64,000 bases of DNA from Streptomyces bluensis (GCF_014650715.1 NZ_BMVM01000017.1:62001-126000), one strand, 5' to 3'. Positions 1 to 8,165 are shown, counted from the stretch's first letter. The notes: generated by a model from the letters alone, not told the origin. Translations and numbers: made by a program.

Positions 1-579
1 CACCGAGCCCAGCGTCCACGGGTTGGTGGAGCAGCTCTCCGGGTAGTGCGCGGTCGCCGGGGCGTCCGGACGTATCCGCCCGGCGGCGTTGTTCGGGCAG
101 TAGGTGCCGTCGGTCTTCGCCACCACCTCGCCGGCCGCGTTCTCGATCGTCACGTCGAGGAAGCCGGACAGACCGGAGAAGTCCGTCACCATCCCCTCGG
201 GCAGCTCCCGTGTCCTCGTGGTGGTGCCGTCGCGGAGGATCTGCCGGGCGACGACGGGGTCCTTGTACGACTCCCGGGTCACCCTGAACTCGAACGGCGC
301 GTCGTCGACCGTGAGATACGTGCCGAGGTCCAGGTAGACCCCGCCATCCCACTCGTACCGGTCGAGGGTCACGGAGTTCGACGCGGCTATCAGCTTGAGC
401 CTGGGCTCCCCGGGCGCGCCCGCCGGATCCGCCCCGGCTCCGGGAGCGGCCCCGGCGCCGGCGACGACGACGGTGAGCGCGGCTCCGGTGGCGAACGCCG
501 TCCGCCGTAAGCGACCGCGGCCGCGGTTGCCGCTGCCGTTACCGCTGCTGCCGCCGCTGTGCTGTTCCTGTCTGGTCAT
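1..579 (-). CDS. Secreted lysyl-oxidase-like protein, 3' end cut off by the window
   Basis: The first 193 codons are visible from an ATG at 579 and the frame is open to the window edge, so the C-terminus is missing. Residues 1-50 form a signal peptide with a basic start (RGRGRLRR), a hydrophobic Ala/Val core and an Ala-rich cleavage region. The mature part begins LKLIAASNSVTLDRYEWDGG and contains a short C-P-N-N segment followed by RPDAPATAHYP and a C-x-x-N-P-W-T motif. I recognise this layout from Streptomyces secreted lysyl-oxidase-family proteins, which are copper amine oxidases; the catalytic Cu-binding part would lie beyond the edge. The family call is from memory of the N-terminal pattern, so it is moderate; an unclassified secreted protein is the alternative. 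Confidence 0.6.
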   Translation of the reverse strand, partial: MTRQEQHSGGSSGNGSGNRGRGRLRRTAFATGAALTVVVAGAGAAPGAGADPAGAPGEPRLKLIAASNSVTLDRYEWDGGVYLDLGTYLTVDDAPFEFRVTRESYKDPVVARQILRDGTTTRTRELPEGMVTDFSGLSGFLDVTIENAAGEVVAKTDGTYCPNNAAGRIRPDAPATAHYPESCSTNPWTLGSV

Positions 580-948
580 CGGTTCCTCGTCTGCGAGTGC
601 CATGGTCAGTGGCATCGGACTGGACAGCCCACGAGCTGTGAGCGACCTGTGAGAGGGGTGAAAAGAGGGACGGGGTTGCCTGGTGAGACGAAAAAACAGG
701 GGTAGGCAGGCCCGCACCCACAGGCGGGACGCCCCGGAACGTCCCCTTCATCCGCCCTTCGACGAACGGCACATGGCCGAAAGCCACGCGACGGGCCGGA
801 GAATCCGTGCAGGAGTGTCACACCGCCTGCACACACACTTTCGAATGGCTCGTTAGTGTGGTTGGCCGCTCGATACCACGTGCGACCGTGACCAGACCAG
901 GCCACAGCCCGGCTGGGTCGACGGCCTGTCAACCCGGGAAGACCACAG
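580..948. other. Intergenic region between divergent genes
   Basis: These 369 bases hold no convincing gene; the short reading frames in them are overlapping shadows. They must carry the divergent promoters for the secreted protein to the left and the zinc-ribbon gene to the right. The only structure noted is an imperfectly placed inverted repeat, CACACT at 834-839 and AGTGTG at 855-860 with 15 bases between, about 90 bases before the ATG at 949. It could be an operator, but the evidence is weak. Confidence 0.4.
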
Positions 949-1884
949 ATGGACTACTGCTCCTCGTGTCGTCGACACCTCAACAGCGCCCTGGTGTGCC
1001 CCGGGTGCGGTGCCTACGCACCGGACATCGCCCCGGTCACCGACGGCGGTCGTACCGTGTCCGCCCTGCCCGCCGCGGCGGCGGCTGACGACGCGGCGAA
1101 CGCGGTGCCGTCGTGGGAGCGCACGGCATCGGACACGTGGCAGGACACCCACCCGCAGGGCGGGGCAGCGCTCGGCGCCGGCCTGGCCGATGCCCCGGCG
1201 ACCGACCCGTACGGCGACTTCGAGAGCACCGGCGAAGGGGCACCTCCCGCACCGCAGGGGCGGGCGGCACGGCGGCGCGAGCGGGCCGCCTGGAAGAAGA
1301 ACAAGCGCCGCGCCGTGGTCGCGACCACCGTCGCGCTCATCGGAGGCGGCCTGACCCTCTCGTCGATGGAGCGGAACTCGGGCGACCGGGCCCAGGCGGC
1401 CACCGCGCCGGAACTCCCGCGCACGAACATCGGCGGGGAGGAACCGACGGCGGAGCGCACCGACCCGAAGTCCCAGGGCAGCGACAAGCCCCGCTCCTCG
1501 TCCACCCCCTCGCAGTCCGCGGCGACCAACGCCCCGAAGGAGCAGTCCGCCACCCCGGCCCACTCCGCCCCGCAGAGGGTTCAGCCGGACACCGCCACCG
1601 CCCCCCGCACGACGCTCCCGCTGGTCCCGAAGCCGAAGCCCAGCTCGCCGTCCTCCGACGGATCGGGCTCCGGCCAGAGCGGTCAGAGCAGCCAGGGCGG
1701 TACGGGCACGGACACGCAGACACCCACGCCCGCCCCCTCCGAGGACGCGAACTCGGGCTCGGGCTCGGGGTCCGGGTCGGACTCGGGCTCCGGCTCGAAC
1801 ACGGGCACCACACCGACGAGCCCCGCACCGGAGGCGACGTCACCCGCGAAGCTCTGCCTGCTCGTGATCTGCCTCGGCGGCTGA
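949..1884 (+). CDS. SCO2400-family zinc-ribbon, single-pass membrane protein
   Basis: The protein has 311 residues. It opens with a zinc ribbon, C4-x2-C7 and C17-x2-C20, within the family signature MDYCSSCRRHL. Residues 30-110 are low-complexity, followed by a basic patch (RRRERAAWKKNKRR) and one transmembrane helix at about 121-138. The remaining 170 residues are a Ser/Gly/Thr/Pro-rich, probably extracytoplasmic tail with GSGSGS runs, ending in a hydrophobic CLLVICLGG. I recognise the start as the SCO2400 family of Streptomyces. Its function is unknown; the layout (cytosolic zinc ribbon, membrane anchor, long disordered tail) suggests a membrane-tethered scaffold or sensor. The SG-rich tail is encoded by GGCTCG-type DNA repeats near 1755-1800, which may vary in length between strains. 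Confidence 0.8.
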   Translation: MDYCSSCRRHLNSALVCPGCGAYAPDIAPVTDGGRTVSALPAAAAADDAANAVPSWERTASDTWQDTHPQGGAALGAGLADAPATDPYGDFESTGEGAPPAPQGRAARRRERAAWKKNKRRAVVATTVALIGGGLTLSSMERNSGDRAQAATAPELPRTNIGGEEPTAERTDPKSQGSDKPRSSSTPSQSAATNAPKEQSATPAHSAPQRVQPDTATAPRTTLPLVPKPKPSSPSSDGSGSGQSGQSSQGGTGTDTQTPTPAPSEDANSGSGSGSGSDSGSGSNTGTTPTSPAPEATSPAKLCLLVICLGG

Positions 1885-1911
1885 CGGACCTTCCGCGCCC
1901 GTGGCTGCCGC

Positions 1912-3204
1912 TCAGCGGCGGGCGACCCGGTTCACCCAGTTCCCGGGGGAGAAGTCCACGCCGGGCAGCCCTTCCGGAAGCATCCGGGCATCCGCCGTCT
2001 GCGGCTCCGACGCGGGCTCGGTGCTCGGGCAGAGCGCACGGATGATGTGCTCGCTGAGGGCTTCGTCGATCGGACTCGGCTCCAGCCCGGTGCCGTCCTC
2101 GTTGAGGCGCTGGTACTTCATGAGGTTGAAGCCGAGGGCGATCTGACGCGTGCCGTCGGGGCTGGACAGCGCGATCGTGCCGGCGCCGAAGACCGCGCCG
2201 TCGTGACCCCAGAAGCGGCCGCAGCCGGGCAGGTCCTGGGCGTAGATGCCCAGGCCGTAGTCGATACCGCCCGCGGGGACCGTGGTGAGCATCTCGTCGA
2301 GGGCCGCACGGCCGATCAGTCCGCCGCCCAGCAGGGTGCGGTAGAAGCGGTTCAGGTCGTCGGTGGTCGACACGATCGCGCCCGCCGTGTTCGCCCAGGA
2401 CATGTCGTAGACGCTGTAGTCGCGGGGCGGGTCGATCAGGCCGTAGAACGACTCGTACATCCTGGCGTGCGGGCCCTTGATGTACGGGCTGCGCGGGTAC
2501 GTGGTGTCGCGGAGCCCGGCGCGGTCGATGACGTTGCGGGTGATGTACGTCCCGGCGTCCTGGCCCGTGACCTTCTCCAGGATCAGCCCGGCTATCACGT
2601 AGTTGGTGTTGGAGTACGACCACCGCTCGCCGGGCCGTCCGGTAGCCGGCGCCGCCAGGCCGAGGCGCACCAGTTCCTCCGGGGCGATGGAGCGGAAGCG
2701 CTCCTCGTCGAGGCTCGCCGTGGAGTTCTGGGCGAGGGAGGGGAAGGCGCCGAGGATGTAGTCGCCGATCCCGCTGGTGTGGTTGAGGAGCATCCGTACG
2801 GTGACGTCCTGGCCCCGCTCCCCCGGAACCAGGTCCGGGACGTACGCACCGATCGGCGCGTCGAGCCGGACCTTGCCGCGCTCCACCTGCTGGAGCAGGG
2901 CCACGGCGGTGAACGTCTTGCTGATGCTGCCCACGCGGTGCCGCATACCGGGGGCGACCGGCCGCCCCGTGTCCACGTCGGCGAGTCCGGCCGCGCCGGT
3001 CCACCGGTCACGGTCCTCACGGACGGACGAGTAGGCGCCGTACATACCGGCCTCGTGGACGGCGCGCAACGTGCTGCGCAGGGCGGCACGATCCAGCGTT
3101 CCGGTGTCGGCGGAGGCGGAGGCGGAGGCGGAGGCCGCCGGTAACGCGGTGGTCAGCAGGAGCGTGGTGCCCAGGACGGTTCCGATGATCCGGGTGATAC
3201 GCAA
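1912..3204 (-). CDS. Secreted serine hydrolase (class C beta-lactamase / D-Ala-D-Ala carboxypeptidase fold)
   Basis: The protein has 430 residues. A signal peptide covers about 1-33 and ends in an Ala/Ser-rich stretch (SASASASAS) encoded by a short GGCGGA-type repeat. The penicillin-recognising serine hydrolase motifs are in order: S93-I-S-K96 (nucleophile and base), Y197-S-N199, and H334-D-G336 replacing the K-T-G box. This combination fits the class C / family S12 group of DD-peptidases, esterases and beta-lactamase-like enzymes. The substrate cannot be told from sequence; cell-wall peptide or ester hydrolysis outside the membrane is the family norm. It stands alone on the minus strand, convergent with the zinc-ribbon gene. 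A perfect 16-bp palindrome lies 56 bases upstream of the start. Confidence 0.85.
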   Translation of the reverse strand: MRITRIIGTVLGTTLLLTTALPAASASASASADTGTLDRAALRSTLRAVHEAGMYGAYSSVREDRDRWTGAAGLADVDTGRPVAPGMRHRVGSISKTFTAVALLQQVERGKVRLDAPIGAYVPDLVPGERGQDVTVRMLLNHTSGIGDYILGAFPSLAQNSTASLDEERFRSIAPEELVRLGLAAPATGRPGERWSYSNTNYVIAGLILEKVTGQDAGTYITRNVIDRAGLRDTTYPRSPYIKGPHARMYESFYGLIDPPRDYSVYDMSWANTAGAIVSTTDDLNRFYRTLLGGGLIGRAALDEMLTTVPAGGIDYGLGIYAQDLPGCGRFWGHDGAVFGAGTIALSSPDGTRQIALGFNLMKYQRLNEDGTGLEPSPIDEALSEHIIRALCPSTEPASEPQTADARMLPEGLPGVDFSPGNWVNRVARR

Positions 3205-3259
3205 GGCCGATCCTTCCCTGGTTGTCCGTGGTTGCGGGCATGCCAGGGGTAATTGTCAT

Positions 3260-3275
3260 GGCGCATCGATGCGCC
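3260..3275. promoter_or_regulatory. 16-bp perfect palindrome upstream of the serine hydrolase
   Basis: GGCGCATC is followed directly by its reverse complement GATGCGCC, about 56 bases upstream of the hydrolase start and inside the short region separating it from the next minus-strand gene. Position and symmetry suit an operator for a dimeric repressor. No matching regulator gene is adjacent. Confidence 0.4.
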
Positions 3276-3341
3276 TTACATCCTCCCCACGGAGGATCAG
3301 GCCCCCCACCGGTGTACTGACACCACACCAACCCCCCTCCT

Positions 3342-4238
3342 TCACCGAGCGGTTGACGCCCCCTCGTCGAAGCTCGCGAAGTACGCGGCGGCCATGTCCT
3401 CGTCGCCGTGGCCGTGTTCGGCGGCGCGGGCCAGGCGTTCGGCGGTCGCGGCGGCCACGTCGAGGCGTACGCCGTGCTGCTCGCCCGCGGCGACGATCAG
3501 CCGGGCGTCCTTGACGGCGGTCGTCACGGCGAAGGAGGCGGGTGAGAGCCGGCCCTCCAGGATCAGCCCGGCCTTGGCCCGCAGGTACCCCATGTCGAGC
3601 GGGCCACCGGCGATGGCGTCGAAGAAGCCCTGCGGGTCCACCCCGAGGGCCTGCGCCAGGGCCAGGACCTCGCCGGTCGCACTGGTGGCCGCGAGCACCC
3701 AGCTGTTGGCCACCAGTTTCAGCCGGGTGGCGCTGCCCGCCGCGCCGTCCTCCCCGGTCCACACCGTACGGGCGCCGACCGCGTCGAAGACCGGCGTCAC
3801 CACGTCCCGGCCCTCGACGGGCCCGGCCGCGAGCACGGTCAGCTGTCCGGCCTCCGCGGGCTGCTTGGTCCCGAGAACGGGCGCGTCGTAGAAGACCAGC
3901 CGGTGCTCGCCGGCGAACCCGGCCAGCTCGCCGATCGCCTCAAGGCCCGCGGTGGTGCACTGCACCCAGGCGGCACCCGGCCGCAGCGCGTCCCCCGCCT
4001 GCTCCATCACATCCAGGGCGGCCGGGCCGTCGTACAGCATGGTCAGCACGACATCGGCGCCCCGCACCGCCTCGGCGGGCGTACCCGCGACGTACACACC
4101 CTCGGCCGCCAGCGGCTCGGCCTTGTCGCGACTACGGTTCCACGCGCGCACCCCGAGTCCAGCACGCGCGAGGTTACGGGCCATCGGGGCACCCATGATG
4201 CCGGTGCCCAGGACTGCCACGGTGAGGTTGTCGGTCAT
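3342..4238 (-). CDS. NAD(P)-dependent oxidoreductase of the 3-hydroxyisobutyrate dehydrogenase family
   Basis: The enzyme has 298 residues from the ATG at 4238. I chose this start because the Rossmann motif G11-x-G13-x-x-G16 (LGTGIMGAPMARNL) then falls at the usual N-terminal place; the frame is open further upstream but without family sequence. The N-terminal NAD(P) domain is followed by the substrate motif DAPVLGTKQPAEAGQLTV (family usual DAPVSGG) and the presumed catalytic lysine K174 in RLKLVANSW. Family members reduce or oxidise beta-hydroxyacids or related small carbonyls, or act as imine reductases. The altered substrate loop (LGTKQ for SGG) means the substrate need not be 3-hydroxyisobutyrate. 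No operon partner clarifies it. Confidence 0.85.
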   Translation of the reverse strand: MTDNLTVAVLGTGIMGAPMARNLARAGLGVRAWNRSRDKAEPLAAEGVYVAGTPAEAVRGADVVLTMLYDGPAALDVMEQAGDALRPGAAWVQCTTAGLEAIGELAGFAGEHRLVFYDAPVLGTKQPAEAGQLTVLAAGPVEGRDVVTPVFDAVGARTVWTGEDGAAGSATRLKLVANSWVLAATSATGEVLALAQALGVDPQGFFDAIAGGPLDMGYLRAKAGLILEGRLSPASFAVTTAVKDARLIVAAGEQHGVRLDVAAATAERLARAAEHGHGDEDMAAAYFASFDEGASTAR

Positions 4239-4620
4239 GACGTACTCCCTGCTTCCTCGCTCGTCTGTCTCGGACCCGGTCGCGCTGTTCGAGACAGACG
4301 AGCGTTGCTCACCGAATCCTCGCCCCTCAGCGGCAGGCGAGGCAGTCGACTCGGGAGGGATGTGCCAGTCACAGGAAGGTTCACCTGCATGATGTAGAGC
4401 CGTTCGTGCCGGGGAACGATCAGGTAGTTGAAGAAGCCGCCGGGCACATGGGCGAAGCCTCCTTTCGGGCCTTCTCCCTGGTAGTGGTGCCGTCGAGGTA
4501 GAAGGCTTCGGCGGCGCGGACCAGTTCGTCGGCCTTCTTCTCGACCTCGGCGAGGAATGCCGGAGGGGCGCCACCTGCGACGTGCTGTTCGTCCGGGTCG
4601 TACTCCCACTGCCACGTCAC
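4235..4620 (-). pseudogene. Frameshifted RelE/ParE-like toxin partner of the DUF6247 gene
   Basis: A GTG at 4620 overlaps the stop of the upstream DUF6247 gene (GTGA), implying translational coupling. The first frame reads a toxin-like N-terminus (TWQWEYDPDEQHVAGG to FYLDGTT) and then goes out of frame near 4478-4490, stopping at 4420. The next frame continues the same protein as YQGEGPKGGFAHVPGGFFNY and LIVPRHERLYIMQV. Reinserting one C in the ACCAC-TACCAG stretch would join them, so a single-base deletion explains the break. After MQV the second frame runs on through unrelated residues to a stop over the oxidoreductase start, which suggests decay of the end too. A sequencing or assembly error is the other explanation. 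The RelE-like label is from memory of similar Streptomyces proteins. Confidence 0.6.
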
Positions 4621-4973
4621 AGAGTCACCGCCCGCTGGGCCTCCGCTTCGACGGCGGTCAGTTCGTCCATGCCCGACCGGAATGCGGGGTCGTCCTTGCT
4701 GCCCGTGCCGTTTACCGCAGCAAGCGCGGTGCGGTAGCGAGCGGACAGGTCGGGGCGGCGTTCGATCTCGACCTGTGCATGCCAGTATGTGAGCCAGTGC
4801 TGGAGGTGACCGATCTTGCCGTCTGCGATAGCGGCTGCGAGCGCCTGCTCCTTGTGTCGCTCCATCTCGCCCAGCCGATGGGGAGCGATGCGCGCGAGGG
4901 CGACACGGACGGCGTCGGGGGTTCGCTCCGGCTGGGGGATCAGCTCCTGTCCGTGATCAGGCTGAGTGGTCAC
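4617..4973 (-). CDS. DUF6247-family protein, probable antitoxin-side partner
   Basis: The protein has 118 residues from a GTG at 4973, which has a good AAGGAG Shine-Dalgarno sequence about six bases upstream; the longer upstream frame lacks this. It is charged and predicted mostly helical, with a central segment rich in W, H and E (HLQHWLTYWHAQVEIERR). It matches the DUF6247 family as I remember it. Its stop overlaps the GTG of the following toxin-like reading frame, the usual gene order of a type II antitoxin-toxin pair. No clear DNA-binding fold is visible. With the partner broken, the gene may be an orphan antitoxin or may do another job. Confidence 0.65.
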   Translation of the reverse strand: MTTQPDHGQELIPQPERTPDAVRVALARIAPHRLGEMERHKEQALAAAIADGKIGHLQHWLTYWHAQVEIERRPDLSARYRTALAAVNGTGSKDDPAFRSGMDELTAVEAEAQRAVTL

Positions 4974-5083
4974 GCGAGGCTCCTTCGGTCTGCACTCCTT
5001 GCCGACCACCGTAGCGGCGACGGCAGACAACGGCGCCGGGCCCACCGCCCGACCTTCACCGAGGGCGGGCACCACGCGACCTC

Positions 5084-5584
5084 CTACTGACACCGGGCTC
5101 CCACCCCACCCACCTCGAACCACATCAGCTTGCCCGCGCTCCGCCCGATCCGGTCCCCTCCGAGCGGCCACCCGCCCCAGGCGTCCGCGCACTGCCGCAC
5201 GAGCAGCAGCCCGCGCCCGCGAGTGGCGTCGTTCGGGGGTGGTGCGGGTGGCGGCGCACCCATGGCCGGGGGCCCGTCGAAGGGTGGCGGGATGTACGGG
5301 TTGGTGTCCCACACGAACACCCTGAGCCGCCCTTCCCCGAGCGCGCGGAGGCACAGGGACGCGGGACCTTTGGCGTGCCGGTACGCGTTGGTGACCAGCT
5401 CCGACGTCAACAGCTCGGCGACGTCGAGTAGTTGCTCCATGCCGTGGCTCGTGAGTGCGGCGCGTACGGTCATGCGGGCGACGCGGGCGGAATGGGGGTC
5501 GTGAGGCAGGCGGAGGACGTAGCACCACTTCTCGGAAGTGGAGATTTCGGGCAACGAGCAGTCGGGCGGCGATACGGTGACCAT
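5084..5584 (-). CDS. ATP-binding regulatory protein (HATPase_c, RsbW-like anti-sigma type)
   Basis: The protein has 166 residues from the ATG at 5584, which is preceded by AGAGGTG; a TTG at 5623 is possible but less well supported. It is a single histidine-kinase-type ATPase domain. The N-box ELLTSELVTNAYRHA and a G-box in the GRGLLLVRQCADAWG segment are present. There is no dimerisation/phosphoacceptor domain, so it is not a sensor kinase; the closest model is the RsbW/SpoIIAB class that binds partner proteins. It is transcribed away from an XRE-DUF5753 regulator and a DUF397 gene, the standard Streptomyces three-part module. The same module recurs at 50.5-52.5 kb. A Pro-rich loop (PPPAPPPND) sits between the boxes. 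Confidence 0.85.
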   Translation of the reverse strand: MVTVSPPDCSLPEISTSEKWCYVLRLPHDPHSARVARMTVRAALTSHGMEQLLDVAELLTSELVTNAYRHAKGPASLCLRALGEGRLRVFVWDTNPYIPPPFDGPPAMGAPPPAPPPNDATRGRGLLLVRQCADAWGGWPLGGDRIGRSAGKLMWFEVGGVGARCQ

Positions 5585-5718
5585 GAACACCTCTGGGGAG
5601 GAACGGGACTTGGGGACGCTCAACGATGGCGCCGAGCGGTGGCAATGCCTGGCTTGGTGCGCTTCCGGCTTACAAGCGGCGCGAGTTGAGCTTGTAACCT
5701 CACCGTAGCGCAGCAGTT

Positions 5719-5750
5719 GAGATACATCTCTCTATGCCAGGAGATGCATC
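5719..5750. promoter_or_regulatory. Two related GAGAT-type palindromes in the divergent promoter region
   Basis: GAGATACATCTC at 5719-5730 is a palindrome with five-base arms and a two-base centre; GATGCATC at 5743-5750 is a perfect eight-base palindrome preceded by GA, so that GAGATGCATC resembles the first. They lie midway between the ATPase gene and the XRE gene and are AT-richer than their surroundings. They are good candidates for the binding site of the XRE-DUF5753 protein, which commonly controls its own neighbourhood. Confidence 0.4.
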
Positions 5751-5807
5751 AGCAATTACCTCGTGTGAGGGACACGAGAGCCGCGCTGCGGCCCGAAAGG
5801 AGACGTC

Positions 5808-6662
5808 TTGCCGTCGAATAACAATCCCAACCTGCGCCAGCGACGGCTGGGCGCTGAGCTGCGCAAACTTCGCGAGCGAACCGGGTTCAACGTCACCCAG
5901 GCCGCCGCTCACCTGGGCGTCAACCAGGGTCGCGTCAGCATGATCGAAACAGGACGCACGCCTCTCAGCGCCGACCGGGTGCGCGCGATCGCATCCGCCT
6001 ACGAGTGCTCCGACGAGTCACTCATCGACGCACTGGCCGCGATGACAGGACGACGCACGCGGGGCTGGTGGGAGGAGTACCGCGAGCACCTGCCCGCAGC
6101 CCTGGTCGATCTCGCCGAACTCGAACACCACGCCACCGGGCTGCGCGCAGCGCTCATCGTCCACGTCCCGGCCCTGTTGCAGACGACAGACCACGCACGA
6201 GCACTCTTCAGGCAAGTCGCACCGCCCATGCGGCAGTACGAGATCGAGCACCGCCTCACGCACCGCATCAAACGGCAGGGCGTGCTGCACCGGGAGAACC
6301 CACCCTCGTACACGGCCACCATCCACGAGGCCGCGCTTCGCATGGGATTCGGCGGCCCGTCCGTGGCCCGTGCCCAGCTCCAGCACCTCCTTGAGATGAG
6401 CGAACTGGCCCACGTCACAGTCAGAGTGATCCCCTTCGGCGCGGAACACTTCCCCACCACGGGTCAGTCCATCGACTACATCCAGGGCCCCGTACCGGAG
6501 CTCGACACCGTCCAGTTGGACACGCATCACAGGGCCTGCGAATTTCTCGACGCAGAAGCACAGTTGAGTAAGTACCGTTCGGTGCTCGACCGCATGGAGT
6601 CGAGCGCGCTCAGCCCCGCAAAGTCACGCGACTTCATCCACCGACTCACCCAAGACATCTGA
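5808..6662 (+). CDS. XRE-family regulator with DUF5753 effector domain
   Basis: The protein has 284 residues from a TTG at 5808 with an AGGAGA Shine-Dalgarno. Residues about 10-70 are a helix-turn-helix of the Xre type (LRKLRERTGFNVTQAAAHLG, then VNQGRVSMIETGRTPLSADR). The rest is DUF5753, marked by RGWWEEYREHLPAALVDLAELE, ALLQTTDHARALFR and the C-terminal DFIHRL. Such proteins come in many copies in Streptomyces and pair with DUF397 peptides; BldB/AbaA/WhiJ-type systems are the best-known relatives. The DUF397 gene follows after 12 bases, and the ATP-binding gene is divergent. It probably acts as a DNA-binding developmental or antibiotic-control regulator whose activity is modulated by the DUF397 partner. 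Confidence 0.9.
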   Translation: MPSNNNPNLRQRRLGAELRKLRERTGFNVTQAAAHLGVNQGRVSMIETGRTPLSADRVRAIASAYECSDESLIDALAAMTGRRTRGWWEEYREHLPAALVDLAELEHHATGLRAALIVHVPALLQTTDHARALFRQVAPPMRQYEIEHRLTHRIKRQGVLHRENPPSYTATIHEAALRMGFGGPSVARAQLQHLLEMSELAHVTVRVIPFGAEHFPTTGQSIDYIQGPVPELDTVQLDTHHRACEFLDAEAQLSKYRSVLDRMESSALSPAKSRDFIHRLTQDI

Positions 6663-6674
6663 GAGAGCCGAATC

Positions 6675-6869
6675 GTGCACAGCCTCCACTGGCAGAAGTC
6701 CACCTACAGCGGCGACGGATCGAACTGCGTCCACCTGGCCACCAGCGCCGGAGGCGCCATCCACCTCCGCGAGAGCGACGAACCCGACACCATCCTCACC
6801 ACGACCACGGCCCCCCTCCACGCCCTCATACGCACCCTGAAGACACCCCCACCGGAAGGCGTCCGCTGA
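6675..6869 (+). CDS. DUF397 small protein, partner of the upstream XRE regulator
   Basis: The protein has 64 residues from a GTG at 6675, with GAGAG upstream. The family pattern is complete: W6-Q-K-S-T-Y-S-G-D near the start, N-C-V-H-L, a central LRESDEPDTIL and a hydrophobic ALIRTLK helix at the end. DUF397 proteins are usually co-transcribed with XRE-DUF5753 regulators and are thought to bind or antagonise them, as in the WhiJ system. The 12-base gap to the upstream gene supports one operon. A strong hairpin at 6991-7028 probably ends the transcript. Confidence 0.9.
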   Translation: MHSLHWQKSTYSGDGSNCVHLATSAGGAIHLRESDEPDTILTTTTAPLHALIRTLKTPPPEGVR

Positions 6870-6990
6870 GGAAACGAGCAATTGGCAGGTTTCGGCCACC
6901 CGGCCACTCCGCGCAGCCCGACTCCAAGGGTCACGCGACCGTGCCCCATGGCCAAAACCTGCCGATCACAGCGCGCCCGCCCAGCGCCAA

Positions 6991-7028
6991 CGGCTCCGGC
7001 GGCGGGTCGCACTCCGCCGCCGGAGCCG
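6991..7028 (+). terminator. Hairpin terminator after the XRE/DUF397 operon
   Basis: Perfect 15-base arms (6991-7005 and 7014-7028, core GGCTCCGGCGGCGG) with an eight-base loop, followed by a pyrimidine-rich CCCCTTTCCCC. It lies about 120 bases after the DUF397 stop and before the LacI gene, so it separates the two units. Actinobacterial terminators often lack a clean U-run. Confidence 0.75.
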
Positions 7029-7065
7029 GTCCCCTTTCCCCGGGGGTCTGTGGCCAAGACGCAGG

Positions 7066-7081
7066 CTTGAAGCGATTTAAG
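7066..7081. promoter_or_regulatory. Candidate LacI-type operator upstream of the LacI gene
   Basis: CTTGAAGCGATTTAAG is an imperfect palindrome in which 12 of 16 positions are symmetric around a central CG, the usual look of LacI-family sites. It sits about 80 bases upstream of the LacI gene start, so autoregulation is the simplest idea. Confidence 0.4.
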
Positions 7082-7160
7082 TGCTGATACCATCGACCCG
7101 GTTTCACGAGCGTGTCAAGGCTCACGCAGGAAAAGTCCGGGGGAGAGAGCCGGAGGACCA

Positions 7161-8165
7161 GTGTCCGAGAAAGCAGCCCGCCCCCGCCTGGAAGACGTCG
7201 CCGCCCGCGTGGGCCTGTCCACCGCGTCCGTCTCCCTCGTTCTGCGCGGCGTGCCCGGCCCCAGCGAGCGCACCCGGCAGCGGGTGCTGAAGGCGGCCGC
7301 GGAGCTCGGCTACCAGCCCGACCGCAACGCCAGCATGCTGGCCCGCCGACGCAGCCGTCTGCTCGGCGTGATGGTCGACATCCACAGCCCGTTCCACGCC
7401 GAGCTGGTCGAACACCTCCACACGGCCGCCGAGCAGGTCGGCTACGACCTCGTCCTGAGCACCCAGACCCGTACCCGCGACGAGACCACCGCCGTAGAAA
7501 CCCTCCTCGCCTTCCGCAGCGAGGCGCTGATCCTGCTCGGCCCGGTCGCCCCGGCCGCCACGCTCACGGCCCTCCACCAGAAGGCGCCGGTCGTCTCGGT
7601 CGGCCGCCGCATCCCCGACGCGGAGCTGGACGTCGTACGCACGGCCGACGACGACGGGGTCGGCCAGATCGTCGACCACCTGACCGGGCTCGGCCACCGC
7701 TCGATCGCGTACGTCGACGGCGGCAAGGGCGTCATCGCCACCGACCGGCGCCGCGGCTACCGCGAGGCCATGCGCCGCCACGGCCTGGACGACCACATCC
7801 GCGTCCTGCACGGCGACCACACGGAGGAGGCGGGCGAGCGGGCCGCCGGCCGGCTCCTGAGCGGCAGCGGACTGCCCACCGCCGTCGTCGCGTTCAACGA
7901 CCAGTGCGCCATCGGCGTCCTCACCGCCCTCGGCCGGGCGGGGGTCCCCGTCCCCGGCGCGGTGTCCGTCGCCGGGTACGACGACGACGCGCTCTCCCGC
8001 CTCAGCTGCTTCAACCTGACGACGGTCAGCCAGAGCGCCGAGGAACAGGCCCACCACGCGGTCACGGCCGCACTGGAACGCCTCGACGAGGGCCGCACGG
8101 AACCCCGCGAGATCGTCCTCCCGCCCCAGCTGGTGGTACGCGGCACGACGGCGCCGGTCGCCTGA
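7161..8165 (+). CDS. LacI-family transcriptional regulator
   Basis: The protein has 334 residues from a GTG at 7161 with GAGAG upstream. The N-terminal helix-turn-helix reads LEDVAARVGLSTASVSLVLRG (residues 10-30), followed by the hinge region RNASMLARRRSRLLGVMV. The rest is a periplasmic-binding-protein-like sugar-sensing domain, ending LPPQLVVRGTT. The gene lies directly upstream of, and in the same direction as, a secreted GH84-type glycosidase. By context it probably represses that gene until a sugar such as an N-acetylhexosamine derivative appears. Candidate operators lie upstream of both genes (7066-7081 and 8237-8256). The effector sugar is not evident from the sequence. Confidence 0.92.
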   Translation: MSEKAARPRLEDVAARVGLSTASVSLVLRGVPGPSERTRQRVLKAAAELGYQPDRNASMLARRRSRLLGVMVDIHSPFHAELVEHLHTAAEQVGYDLVLSTQTRTRDETTAVETLLAFRSEALILLGPVAPAATLTALHQKAPVVSVGRRIPDAELDVVRTADDDGVGQIVDHLTGLGHRSIAYVDGGKGVIATDRRRGYREAMRRHGLDDHIRVLHGDHTEEAGERAAGRLLSGSGLPTAVVAFNDQCAIGVLTALGRAGVPVPGAVSVAGYDDDALSRLSCFNLTTVSQSAEEQAHHAVTAALERLDEGRTEPREIVLPPQLVVRGTTAPVA

